Shown one piece after another: positions 9,983-21,060 of a DNA stretch of 36,150 nucleotides. The notes under the pieces are model-generated. The model was not told the DNA's origin. It worked only from the letters and a program-made list of their open reading frames with translations, and did not search any database. The translations under genes and the position numbers were made by a program. Source of the stretch: Carex sylvatica (lineage: Eukaryota; Streptophyta; Magnoliopsida; Poales; Cyperaceae); contig CAXKVR010000535.1 of assembly GCA_964058845.1 (NCBI GenBank), positions 1 through 36,150 of the forward strand, in the 5' to 3' direction. Each line of letters begins with the position of its first letter. Position 1 is the first letter of the stretch.

Positions 9983-11187
9983 ATGTCACCATAAAATAAT
10001 ATAATCAGATCCCTCGTCATAACTATATTTCAACTATCAAGACTTGGAAATTAAAAAAAAAATTATATTTTCAAATTTCTCAAATTATCACGTCGATAAT
10101 TAAAAGAGAGTTCGTTCACCTAAAAGTTATATATCTTCCAAATTTGATTTATATTACAAAAACCAAACACCACAAAACTGTTAATATAGGTAAAATGTTC
10201 CGCAATTTTTATGAATAACACTAATTTGTTTTTAAAAATGGCATTGTTTTTAAGAAATTTAGAGAACCAACATTTTGTTAGATAACTCAGTGGAAAATTA
10301 AAGCAACTCTGCTAGATTATTCAGCGGAATCAGGTTCATGCAATTCGCTAGATAATCCCATGCAAATGTTGTTTTTGAAAATTCCATTAAAGTCATGTCA
10401 TCTTCTTTAATTTAATTATGTTAATGTTATTAATAAAAATTTCAGTAAAATGCCTCCTATTTTAATTTTAATATTCATATTATTGATTAATTTGTCCACT
10501 GACGATATTATATATTTTTCCCGCGTATCCTTTTTTTCCCCCTCTGTTAAACCGTCAGGATGTTTAATTCAGAATCTCCCCTCGTACCTGAACTTATGTT
10601 TAAAACTTAAAAAAAAACCAGGGCTTAATTGAAAAAAAGTATGCATTCTACAATTTAGTCCGGTAGCTATTCAAATCGTATAAATGTCAAGCATTATTTG
10701 TTATCGACTAAGGTTACAAATTGCACAACGATGTAAAAGTAGTTTAGATTGTAAAATGTAAGCATAATTTAGGTGCAGTAATTTCTATCCCTTAATTTTT
10801 TTTTCTTTTTGCCTTTTACCCCTTGATTGTTTATGATATTCCATAGTGTGCCACTACTACGAGCCCCCTAGGAGATTTTAAGAAAGGGAAATGAAAAGTC
10901 TTAAAGCATTTCATGTAAGAATTTTTTTGAAATTTCTAATATGATGTGACAATTATTATTTTAGTTTCAAAGATGTACTTCAGTTTTTTTATTTTGAAAC
11001 TATTTAGCAAAACTTCTTATTTTGAATACTTTTTCTATTGCTATGGCCAAATGATTCGCTCAAATTATTTTTAATCGCCATGCAATCTATTTAGAAACTC
11101 TAAAATTAATTTTAAAGATGTAAAGGTTAAAAACTTTAGAGACTTTAATTTCTAAATTGTTGTGATGGAGATACTCTGATGCTCGAT
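9983..11187. other. AT-rich intergenic, no gene
   Basis: The open frame at 10450-10632 is low-complexity, and its continuation is typical non-coding repeat-like sequence (poly-A tracts; a block around 10620-10760 containing ACAATTTAGTCCGGTAGC). Nothing else is supportable. Confidence 0.5.
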
Positions 11188-11323
11188 GGGCACTTGTATG
11201 AATAATGATACATTTTGTAAAATTTAAGTGCATGATTTTTGATGTATCAGAAATTGGGCACTTGTACGAATAATGATACATTTTGTAAAATTTAAGTGCA
11301 TGAATTTTGATGTATCGGAAAAT
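11188..11323. repeat. Tandem duplication, two units of 68 bp
   Basis: The unit starting GGGCACTTGTATGAATAATG at 11188 is repeated at 11256 as GGGCACTTGTACGAATAATG. Only a few substitutions separate the copies (for example GATTTTTG/GAATTTTG), which points to a fairly recent local duplication. Non-coding. Confidence 0.9.
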
Positions 11324-11777
11324 TTGTACACGATTTACTAAAAAAGAACACGTAGCAAAATTTATCTATTATAATTAATTTGATATGTTTATTTTACGTG
11401 CTCTCAATCTCACGAAGAATAGAGAAATTAATAATTTTATCATTTGAATTTAAATATTCTAAGATAAAAGAAAATTTATCCAGACGCAATAGTACATAAA
11501 TCTTTTTCATAGATTTTAATACATTGAACATGGACGGATATATAAACTCCATACATGTATTAATGTATACAATATATATATATAAGTGGTCAGCTTGACT
11601 CGAACCAATTTCTATAAATAAAAAATATATTATATATGTTGTAAATCAATATTTAGATAAAGAAATAATAACAATAATTTATTTTTAATCTATTCCATAC
11701 TTGCAATGGCTAAAAATTATTAAAAAAAATATCATTAAAGAGTAAAAAAACAATAAAGCGTCCGACTCTTTTAATCA

Positions 11778-12107
11778 CGACCATTTTTATTAATACCCCT
11801 CAGAAAAAGAAAATTTTAAAAATACCTCTGCATGCTAATTTTTTTTATTAATACCCCGACCACCTGGGTCTGGGGCGGCCCAAAATTCTCAATGAACAGC
11901 CTGGGCCTGGAGCGGTCTGCTAGGGGCATGGACCGCCCGCTATGGGGGGCTGGTTCCTTGCTCTATGACCCGCCCGTTATGGGGGCGGTTTACTGGGAAT
12001 TTTGGGCCTCCCCAGGCCCAGACAGTTGGGATATTAATAAAAAAAATTAGCTTGCAGGGCTATTTTTAAAATTTCCTTTTTCTAAGGGGTATTAATAAAA
12101 ATGGCCG
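11778..12107. mobile_element. Mutator-type foldback MITE with GC-rich core and 10-bp target duplication
   Basis: The ends are inverted: left CGACCATTTTTATTAATACC, right (reverse complement) CGGCCATTTTTATTAATACC, and pairing runs about 80 bp inward. The direct repeat CTTTTAATCA flanks it exactly at 11768-11777 and 12108-12117, in the size range of Mutator-like insertions. The middle (about 11860-12030) is strikingly GC-rich and itself palindromic: GGGGCGGCCCAAAATTC on the left pairs with GAATTTTGGGCCTCCCC on the right. It also carries two near-copies of CCGCCCGCTATGGGGG. The 72-codon open frame inside (11832-12050) is a by-product of this composition. Confidence 0.85.
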
Positions 12108-12119
12108 CTTTTAATCATA

Positions 12120-12710
12120 TCGGATCATAAATACGACCTACCTTAACGGATGGGATCTTAATTCACACCTAGGCTTAGTAGTTAGCAAACATTTTCAAAT
12201 CCCGAGGCGATCCAGATGTTGGGTTTTCCCAAACAAATTGCAATACATGAAATCTCGTGTCGCTTTCGTGACAATAGCTACAAAATTATGCGGGAACTTG
12301 TGAACTTAAAATAATAAACCCCCTACTTAAAAAATATTTCTATTGATTTCTTAACAGAAAATGGAGGTACACAGATGAACTGTAAACAACTTCAACAGGC
12401 AATTACACAAGAAATTTTTTCAAAAGTAGATATGTTTCTAGAAGAACATCATTTGCCACAGGGTTTGTAGCAAAATTTTTGGAATAGCTTGTCAACACAA
12501 ATAATGATATCATCCAAATTAGGAAAATATTTTCTGCCTAGGAAACAAAATGGAAAAGTCCGAACTAGCACCAATTTTTTTTTAATAAAACAATAAAAAA
12601 AACTTTTAATTCTTATTTACTCTTTGTTTGTTTATTTGTTCAGTGGTAGAGCCATTATTGTCTAGGGTTGAGCATCTGTTCTTTCCTGGATTTTTTTTTT
12701 TTTTTTTGAG
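12120..12710. other. Intergenic, unassigned apart from a small gene fragment
   Basis: Contains the short coding-like fragment at 12375-12470 and a long T run at about 12691-12707 just outside the inverted repeat at 12711. No other features recognised. Confidence 0.45.
12375..12470 (+). pseudogene. Short fragment resembling the N-terminus of DUF538-type proteins
   Basis: A 31-codon frame from ATG 12375 to TAG 12468-12470 contains QEIFSKVDMFLEEHHLPQGL. This resembles the conserved start of plant DUF538 proteins, in which a helix ending in a G-LP-GLLP motif opens the domain. Here the frame stops right after the GL. The remainder of the domain is not found downstream. The likeness is from memory over about 20 residues, so the call is tentative. 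Confidence 0.25.
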
Positions 12711-12744
12711 CATTTGAATTACATCAGATCTGAACATAATATCT

Positions 12745-12943
12745 GGAGTAGGTTCGATGGACATTGGACCTACTTTTAGGTTCAATTAGCTCTATCACCG
12801 TACGATTAGCATTAAGATCTATGCACACAAAAATTGATAAAAACTTATACGGATTTTAATAGGAGCGCACGATTCTTGATGCAATTGGATGGCCAGATCA
12901 CCCATCAAATCAAAGTAGGTCCAATAGGCATCGGACCTACTCC
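12745..12943. mobile_element. 199-bp MITE, family Q copy 1
   Basis: The inverted ends are GGAGTAGGTTCGATGGACAT (left) and GGAGTAGGTCCGATGCCTAT (reverse complement of right). The interior matches copy 2 at 14418-14614 closely, for example AGCTCTATCACCGTACGATT. The minus-strand open frame across it (12819-13091) is not conserved as protein and is not a gene. Confidence 0.75.
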
Positions 12944-13091
12944 GAAGTGATTTGGGAGATGCATAGCAAGGCAAAGCGGATCGAAGTTTAGGATGTGATC
13001 CACTGATTAAGAATCTAATCCGATAGCAAAAGTTGAATTTCTCAACATATTGTATTGGACTGTTACTTTGTTCTGAATATTTTTCACACAT

Positions 13092-14035
13092 AGTAAACTA
13101 CGTGAAGTTCGAATTTCTCAACATATAATGCAATTTGTAGTTTTTAAATTTGTACATTAATATTTTGATAAAATTTGAATTGTTAATATTTTATCTACTT
13201 TTGACTCAAATTCTAGCTGTTTGTTATATTTGATACGTTCATTACACATAAGTTGGCTTATAAAATTCTGGTGCCTTGACAATTTATTTACACAATTACA
13301 TCAAGAATTGTTTAATAAATATATCCTAGATGAAAATTATCAGCAAAACTTAATCACAACACGTGTCGGATCAAATTGTATGATAAAAGAGAACATGACG
13401 AACATTTTAAAAGGAGACTCGGCTTGATTTAATACTTAAAACCGAGCATTTGTACATTCAAATAATTAGAATCATTCTATATTGGCTTTTTTTAACAATA
13501 AATACATTTGACTGGGATCAACATAAAAAAAAAAAAAAAAAATACAACAAAACGATGACTTCTAACCTTTACTCAAAATTAAAAAAAAAATTAGAGAATC
13601 TATATTCTCTCTAAGAAGCAGAGTCAGACTTTTGAATTATGAGAGTCAAACAGTATGGGGGTCAATCTTTTAAAAAAAATTATGTATAAAATGCAAGTCA
13701 ATTTGCCAATATCATGACATTTTACTATAATTTATATCAAAAATCATATATAAATATAATTTTTTTTTTTAAATAGAGGTCAATTGACCTCCTACCTTGT
13801 TTCTATATCCGCCTTGGTTCTCTCACAATGGTAGGAGTTTGTGCGGATATTGCATAAGTAAATTAACAAAATTAAACGTTTATTTTATGTGACATTTGCT
13901 TTCGTAACAGAGTAATGCATCTTATTTTTATAACATTTATCATTATATTATAGTCAGTTATGACATGAAAAATTATATAGTTTATGCTATTGACATTTGT
14001 AACCAAAAATAAAATTACTTTTTGAATGTTCAGCT
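13092..14035. other. AT-rich interior with no gene
   Basis: Contains poly-A/T tracts (for example 13527-13541) and a short open frame at 13221-13427 with no protein-like properties. Nothing else is supportable. Confidence 0.45.
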
Positions 14036-14417
14036 GATATTATTTTCAGATCTGATGTAATTCAAATGGCAAAAGATAATAGTGGAAAACAATAATTAAG
14101 AAGGTTTGCTTCTTAATTACTTTTATAAGGGGTAGTTTAAAACGAAGTTATTTTCTAAAAAAAAAAAAAAACTCCAGCATCCTGTTGTCTGAATCAAGAG
14201 TCAAAACTTTTCTAGAAAGATTAAAAGGTTACTAACATTAATTTAGCGTTCAAATAATTTATTGTAATAGTTTATATAATGTAACACTATATTAATTTAA
14301 GCTAATGGAGGTTTTTTTTATTGATTGCTGCCCAAGCAGCATGGCAGGATGCAGGTGTGCACTACAAAAAAATAAATTAAGTAAAACAAGAAAAGAGGGT
14401 TCAGATTAGTGAGATAG

Positions 14418-14614
14418 GAGTAGGTCCGATGGGCATTGGATCTACTTTTAGATTCAATTAGCTCTATCACCGTACGATTAGCATTAAGATCTGTGCGCAC
14501 GGAAATTGATAAAAAATTATACGGATTTTAATATGGAGCTCGCGATCTTGATGCAATTTGATGGTCAGATCATCCATCGAACCAAAGTAGGTCCAATGGG
14601 CATCGGACCTACTC
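14418..14614. mobile_element. 197-bp MITE, family Q copy 2
   Basis: The ends are GGAGTAGGTCCGATGGGCAT and its inverted partner ATGGGCATCGGACCTACTC. The internal sequence matches copy 1 through GATTAGCATTAAGATCTGTG and beyond. The GAAGTG just outside the right end is shared with copy 1, so the true element may extend a few bases further. Confidence 0.75.
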
Positions 14615-14619
14615 TGAAG

Positions 14620-16084
14620 TGCAGATGAGCACTGGCACAAGTGTTTATTTTACTAAATTTAAATAAATATATACTGAGATCTTTGATTCTGATCTCCGAT
14701 TTCATCCCCAAAGGGGCAATTTTAGGTACCAGCAATTAAAATATTATTTCAACAGGTTATATTGTACGAAATATAGTTCAATTTATATATAAAAAAAAAA
14801 CTATTTTCAATTGAAGAGATCTGTTTTTTAACGTCAATTTGTTTTATGTATACGGTATAAAATACCCACTCTCTTATTAAATTTCAACGAAATATTTTTT
14901 TAGCGATGACCAATTAATTAGTCTATAATTCATCCCCAGTTAGCACTATAGGGGGATAATTTAAACTTTTTATAATAATATGAACCACAAGGCGACCGAA
15001 CAGAAGAAATTTATCCAGGATGCATCTTGTGCTGAAAAAATTAAAATAATTTATCCAAGATGGATCTACAAAGAATAACAAAACTTCCTCTTTATATATT
15101 ATCTTTATTGCTCATTTTAAATTTGTAACTTAAGGTTGGGACTTTGGTGGGGTTCATTTTGCATAGCTCTTGCAAATTGCTAACAGATACCTTGTAATGC
15201 GCCAAATATTTTATTGAAGCAAACCAAATCAATGTCGACAAGTGTCGACAAGCAAACAAACTTTGTATATAAATAGTCATGTAGGGGTCGATTATAAATT
15301 CATAACCTTCAATTTATAGGAAGCATGTTGATGTTATACTTAGATATGAAAACACTGTTTCGGTCCATGCATCTATTATTAAATTATGTTATAGCTAGCT
15401 ATGTTTTTTTTTTTTAAGAATTACATAAGCATTCTTTATGTGATATAAATAAATAGCTGTCTTAACTTAATTAAGGCTACCTCTTTCATGTTTATTAACT
15501 ATAATTTCAAAAAAAAAATTATGAAATAGATACGAAAGGATAATTTGTATAGATACTAGTAGAAAGTATATTATTCGTATAAAAATTCAAATTAGTAAAA
15601 ATGTACACAATAACTTATCTTCAACTGGTAGCTTCTACCAGACTTTATAAAAAAACTTATTTTATTTAAATTGTGTGCTCAACACAAAACAAATGAAAAA
15701 CATTTATTACCATATTTTTTGTAATTAATGAAAAAAAGATATGCAGGATTTAAAATCTATTACCATGCAAAACAAAAACAAAAAATGAAGGTAAAACAAC
15801 GAGCAAAAAAAGAAAATTAATAGTTAGCAAACGCATGTGTTTTTTTTAACTGTATTATAATTTATAATAAAAATTGTATGATATGCATTATTATTTTGTT
15901 TCAAGATGAAGAACAACATACCACGGATACAGTAATTATATTATTTTTTTCATAACAAGTGATCAATATTAGAATACAAACAAAAATATTAATTCTATGT
16001 TAACTTAAATATTATTGTATATATATTTAGAGTCCATTCGCAAACCAAAATATACGACTATATAAATAATTGTATAGAGTCTGA
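14620..16084. other. AT-rich intergenic, no gene
   Basis: No coding frame worth reporting. Two perfect copies of the 10-mer TGTCGACAAG sit side by side at about 15233-15252, just before the TATA-like motif listed separately. The rest is poly-A/T-rich sequence. Confidence 0.45.
15266..15276 (+). promoter_or_regulatory. Strong TATA-box match without an identified gene
   Basis: TATATAAATAG fits the plant TATA consensus very well and follows a mixed-composition upstream stretch. An ATG at 15325 opens only a 30-codon frame ending in poly-Phe, so no gene follows that I can support. It may be a relic promoter or chance in AT-rich DNA. Confidence 0.2.
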
Positions 16085-16404
16085 CTAATGTTATAACGTT
16101 ATAATTTTAGTATAAGTTATAATTAATGAGTTGAATAGTTGAACTGAACCGTTCCACATGTTTTCCGTATTAAAATGTATCTGGAGATTAAATTTTATGT
16201 TTTCTTACATAGGTACAAAATCACTGTTTTGAATCTACCTATCTAAAAAAATAGTAAAAAAATTCAAAAAATATAAAATTTGGTCTCCAAGCATATTTTA
16301 ATACGAAGATCATGTTGAATGGTTCGAATCGACTATTTGGACTTCAAAATTGCAAAAACTAACTCGTTATAATTTAGACAGAAATTATAACGTTATGACA
16401 TTAG
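16085..16404. mobile_element. Palindromic foldback element, family P copy 2
   Basis: The ends CTAATGTTATAACGTTATAA and, inverted, CTAATGTCATAACGTTATAA bound a 320-bp non-coding palindrome. Its inner arms carry the family P core (AAATGTATCTGGAGATTAAA on the left; GGTCTCCAAGCATATTTTAA then CATGTTGAATGGTTCGAA on the right). No target duplication is evident. Confidence 0.75.
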
Positions 16405-17578
16405 CATGTATAACATATCTAATACCGAACTCATTTTGTCTGTAGAATGTGAGTATTTTGGGGAAAAAGATATTCGTAACATATATATGCATGTACCAGA
16501 GGTTTAAATAGCGTTTATCGCATCGTAGCAGAGTGGTTAAAAAAATAACATTATATCCATATAGCATTACTATAGCACTAATAATATTATAGCTTTTCTG
16601 GTCCAAAAACACTGTAGATGCGCTATTTAGAACTCTAGCACGCACAAATCTACACATAATGCTATAAAAGTGTAGGGTACAGTGGAAAGTTGAGCAACTT
16701 ATATAATTTAAAGGATCTCCGTGTAAAGTTGAGCATTTTTTCTCAAACGGGACCCTCTACCGAATATTGCTACAGTAATTAACTATATTTATACAGTACA
16801 AACATATAAAATAACTAAAAATTAGTCTCATTACGAATGGCAACAGAGATTCGACTCGGCGAAATCTACAATATCATCCAGTTGAATAGTGACGCGTGTC
16901 CTCTAAAGATTGCATGGTAATGCCATGTGGGACTCACACCTGGCGGGAGCCAAAAACACGTTCCGTCTTATTTCTGAAAAACTAGACAAATGAATTATCT
17001 GAATTCAGTTTGGCAGAGTCAAAATTTTGTATTTCATAAATAATTTAAAAATGATTTGATTCCACAAGAGAAAAAATACCAAAAAAAAAATAAAAGATCA
17101 AAACAAATAAATGAAAAAAAATTATATTTTATTCACGAATAATTCGTTAAAAACGTTTTATTCATGAATAATTCGTATAATATATTCTTTCCCGTTTTAG
17201 TCTCTGATCGGTTTGAAAACGTCAAAAATGCATTTTATTCGCGAATGAAAAGAGAATCCGGTGATTATGCCCGAATGATTTCTTCATTACACATTTGTCA
17301 GTAAAGTATCATCCATAGATGATCAAAAAGTAAAATTTTGTTTGGGATAGGAGAAACTGTTTCCAGTAAGATTATATATATATAAAGGGTTAGTTTTCTC
17401 TAATGTATTTTTTATTTGTTACTTACGATAACTTGACGCAAGCAACACCTCACAGATCATGACTATTTAAGAATGTTGCTAAATCATCATAAAGTACGGC
17501 AAGTCTTGACATGATTAATTAATATACGGTTATTTGTTAGAGACGGCAGTGTATACTTTAATGAGGAAGGTTCAAATG
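16405..17578. other. Intergenic, no gene
   Basis: A weak inverted match (AAATAGCGTTTATCGCATC near 16506 and GATGCGCTATTT near 16617) hints at another small foldback. The stretch 16840-16980 is more GC-balanced but has no credible frame. The minus frame at 16385-16657 overlaps the foldback end and is not a gene. Confidence 0.4.
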
Positions 17579-17868
17579 CTTTTATTTTTTTGTGCTTTTA
17601 CTATGTTTTTATTTTTAAAAACTTTAAAAATTTAAAACTTAAAACTTAAAAGTCAAAATAAAACTATTAGATGTGATCTAGAAATTATCCACATTAATAC
17701 GTTTTTTAAGACAACCAAAATAAAATTGAAATGTCATAATTTTTTACACGTATATAGATAAAATGATGTAGATCATATCTAACGGTTTTATTTTAACTTC
17801 TAAGTTTTAAATTTGAAGTTATTAAAAAATTTAAAAATAAAAATATAGTGAAGACACAAAAATTAAAG
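17579..17868. mobile_element. 290-bp AT-rich palindromic MITE-like element
   Basis: The left arm starts CTTTTATTTTTTTGTGCTTT. The right arm, inverted, starts CTTTAATTTTTGTGTCTTCA, and the arms pair through to GATGTGATCTA / TAGATCATATC near the centre. Non-coding, without a clear target duplication. It does not carry the family P core. Confidence 0.65.
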
Positions 17869-18188
17869 ACACTCATCTACTTTAATAATCTCTATATATT
17901 TTTATCATGACATGGGAGTTCACTGTTGCAAACAATTTTGCTGACTTGTTTGGCAATTCTAGAGTATTAAAAGGACAGGATATTGTACAAAAATAGAATT
18001 GTATAAAACTATGAAAAAATATGGTAAAATTGAGCTATAAAAGTTTCAGTCAAACTCTTTTTTTTTTTTTTTCAATTTGGTCCCTCTCATAGAAGTACTA
18101 TATGAAATGATGAAATAGTGGAAACGTGCCTTTTCTATGGGCCAGTTCGGAATGTACCCAGTTTTATTATTTCTTTACTAATCTATGC

Positions 18189-18863
18189 TAGTGTATTGAA
18201 AACGGGCTGGACCGAACGGGTACGGGTTAAACCTACGCGTATGGGGAGTTAGCACGGGTACGGGCTGCTCGGATCAGCGGGTAGTTCGGATAGGATAGCA
18301 CGGGTTTATTTTCAAAAACCCTACTCCAGCTCGGTTCAAACCCCAGTAGCACGGGTCCGCGAGTTGCTCGGTCCGGATCCGTGGGTTGGTTCGGACGAGT
18401 ACGAGTCCGGACCGGGTTTTTTTTTTCTGTTTTTCTTTTTAAACCAATAAAATATAAATTAAAATTTTTTTAACTAAAATTCAAATGATTGCATATTTGA
18501 ACTCAATAATTTTTGTTATAATAAAATATAAATCAAAATTACGAATTATTTTAAAACAATGTTGCTTAAATCAATTACTTTAAAATAAATTATGAATTAT
18601 TTTAAAACAATAGATTTTAATTGGGGGAAATAAAATTTGAATATTTTGGAGGTTCGGGCTGGCTGGTAGGCGGTCCGGTCCAGACAGGTATGGATTTGGC
18701 ACGGTCCGAATTATCACAGGTTTTTCTTCTTCCAAAAAACAGATCCCATCCCGTTTTAACCCTTACTCGGGTTACCCACCTACCTGTTCTAAATTCGGCC
18801 ACGGGTACGGATCACGGGCGGTCCGGTCCGAATCTGACCCTGGCGAGTATTTTCAATACACTA
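18189..18863. mobile_element. Non-autonomous hAT transposon (675 bp), exact 8-bp target duplication
   Basis: ATCTATGC is directly repeated at 18181-18188 and 18864-18871. The inverted termini are TAGTGTATTGAAAA on both ends. Both subterminal regions are packed with CGGGTACGGG/GGTCCGG-type motifs, the arrangement expected of transposase binding sites in Ac-like hAT elements. The middle is AT-rich and non-coding. The open frames on both strands at 18617-18899 come from the GC-rich subterminal repeats. Confidence 0.9.
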
Positions 18864-18899
18864 ATCTATGCATGTGGAATACGATTTAAAAAGGTGTAA

Positions 18900-19190
18900 G
18901 ATACATTTTTTTTAGGTTTTTTTATTAAATGAGGTTAGAACTGAATAAAATTGTAGAATTTTTATAGTTGTAGATCAAAATTTTACGGTCAGAGTATTCT
19001 GTTATGTATTTAAATTTGTGCATGGTTATATCATTGACTCGACGAGATGTATTTTGTAACTAGATAATTAGAAAACCATGTATGTGCGGTAACTATCAAA
19101 TTTTTCTTTATTGAATATTCACCAATAAAAAAAAGTTATTTACCCATTCAAACACAAAAATATTACAGTTATCTTCATTTTAAATTAAAT
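18900..19190. other. AT-rich intergenic, nothing recognised
   Basis: No paired repeats or credible coding frames were seen between the hAT element and the start of the tandem array. Confidence 0.5.
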
Positions 19191-20740
19191 GATATCAAAT
19201 CGACTAACTATCTCCCAATTCATTTCTCCCATTCATCTCCTAGTCATTAATTATCTGGGGACCACATAATATTTGACATATTTTACAACTGCCATGCATA
19301 AATATGAATACATATGCGCAAGTGTTAATATATAATATATCAACTATTCATATCTAAGATATCAAGTTTTTCAAAAAAAAAGCTGGACATATCATCACAC
19401 CCATCTTTTACACGTTTTTAGATGTAGTTTTATTTTTTCTTCATTCAATCTCGTCAATATTTCTGACGATTTGTGAGAAATTTTGCAAATCTAAAACCGC
19501 GAACATCTTCTACGCAATTTTCTCTTTCAAATAAGATCCATGATGACATACTTTCGGGTTGTTCGTCACGCAAGTATTCATACTGTGTCGGGTAAGTATT
19601 CATACCTCGTAGTGAAAATATTCAGACATCAACGAGCAAGTATTTATATCTCGTAATGTAAGTATTCATATCTAAGATATCAAATATTTTTACGAAAATG
19701 GACATATCAAATTCTTTTTTTCTCCCTCATCACATATCAATCTTTTATACATTTTAGAGATGAGTTTTTTTTTCTCTCTCTAATCTCGCTCATATTTCTT
19801 ATAATTTGTGATGAATTATGTGAATCTAAAGTCACGAATGTCTTCTACGTAATTTTTAAAACTAAAGAGATCGCTAATTAATTTGGGGGACCACTAACTA
19901 CTTGGGAGACCGCTTAATATTTAATAGATTTTACAACTAGTGCGCACAAATATGAATACTTATACGCGCAAGTATTAATATATAATATATCAAGTATTCA
20001 TACCTAACAAATTTTATGAAATAATTTTTTTTTTAAAATAACACTGGATGATATCTGAAAGTATTATATCAAGTATTATAAATATTCATACCTCGTAATA
20101 ACTTGGAGGACCCTTAATATTTGATAGATTTAGTAACTGACGCGTGCAAATATGGATACCTATGCACGCAAGTGTTAATATATAATATATCAAGTATTCA
20201 TATCTAAGATACCAAGTATTTAAAAAAAAAAAAATTGGACACAAGTGTTAACTGATGATTTTTTTTTTTATTTCCATATGGTACTGGATGATATATGAAA
20301 GTATTGATTTCAAGTATTGCAAGTATTCATACCTCGTCATGTAAATGTTAATAGTTTATGTATCAAGTGTTTTATCTAAAAGATTTTATCAATAGTTTTT
20401 CTTTTCTTATGGTATCAGATGACGTTTGAAAGTATTAATATCAAGTATGCAAGTATTCATACCTCCTTACGTAATTGTAAATAGTACACGTATCAAATAT
20501 ATGTATCTAACAAATTCTATTAATTTTTTTTTACGACAATAGATGATATCTGAAAGTATTAATATAAAGTATTGCAAGTATTCATACATCTCCATGCAAG
20601 TGTGAAAAGTCCATGTATCAAGTGTTTGTATCTAAATTAAAAAAAATTCTATTAATTTTTTTTTCACATAGCACTGAATGATGCCTGAAAGTATTACGAT
20701 ATAGAAGTATTCGTACCTTATTCAAATTAAGAAATCATGA
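19190..20740. repeat. Degenerate tandem array with CAAGTATTCATACCTCG-type units
   Basis: The motif CAAGTATTCATACCT (or close variants) recurs many times. In the left half a unit of roughly 200 bp or more, containing TTAATATATAATATATCAAG and TTTGATAGATTTAGTAACTG-like sequence, is repeated three times. In the right half a unit of about 125-135 bp begins near GGATGATATCTGAAAGTATT, at about 20045, 20286, 20417, 20540 and 20676. Copies are diverged and contain T/A homopolymers. There is no coding capacity. It could be a minisatellite inside a larger transposon or a decayed local satellite. Confidence 0.75.
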
Positions 20741-21060
20741 AGTCACTATACATTATTCAAATTAAAAACCAAAATTATTTAGAGAATTTGCCCTTGCAAT
20801 CTCCTCCCATCCAGCAAATTTATAAATGGAATAATTATTCATATCACTTTACCGGTGCTTAGCACATAATATCTCACCACACCGGCACCTAAATCCAAGT
20901 ATACTGACCTTTTTAACTATATATATTGTCGAGACAGAAATCTGATAATTCTACCACGTAGGTATCATTCATTAAGAACTGAAAAAGAAGTCTACATTAC
21001 AAAATTAAAAAAACTAAAATGCTTGAAATATAAATTAAAAGTAAAAATCTCTGTACTACT
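20741..21060. other. Intergenic, nothing recognised
   Basis: AT-rich sequence without paired repeats. A pair of ACCGGTGCTTAG / CACCGGCACCTAA-like strings near 20850-20895 is short and imperfect. Confidence 0.45.

Larger units (their letters stand above)
12711..14068. mobile_element. About 1.36-kb element bounded by 33-bp inverted repeats
   Basis: The 33 bases at 12711-12743, starting CATTTGAATTACATCAGATC, reappear inverted at 14036-14068 with a single mismatch. The interior is AT-rich and non-coding. It contains a second, smaller inverted-repeat element (12745-12943) directly inside the left end. Flanking target duplications were not found, so whether this is one transposon or two fragments of a repeat is unsettled. 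Confidence 0.5.

Noticed and set aside
16521..16600. GTAGCAGAGTGGTTAA, resembling a tRNA D-arm and A box
   Set aside because: No B-box (GGTTCGANNCC) follows at a suitable distance and no cloverleaf can be drawn.
18617..18899. Opposed open frames of 61 and 92 codons
   Set aside because: They fall in the GC-rich subterminal repeats of the hAT element at 18189-18863 and reflect base composition.
19190..20740. CRISPR-like repeat array
   Set aside because: Units are long, diverged and contiguous with no constant repeats separated by unique spacers, and the genome is a plant's.
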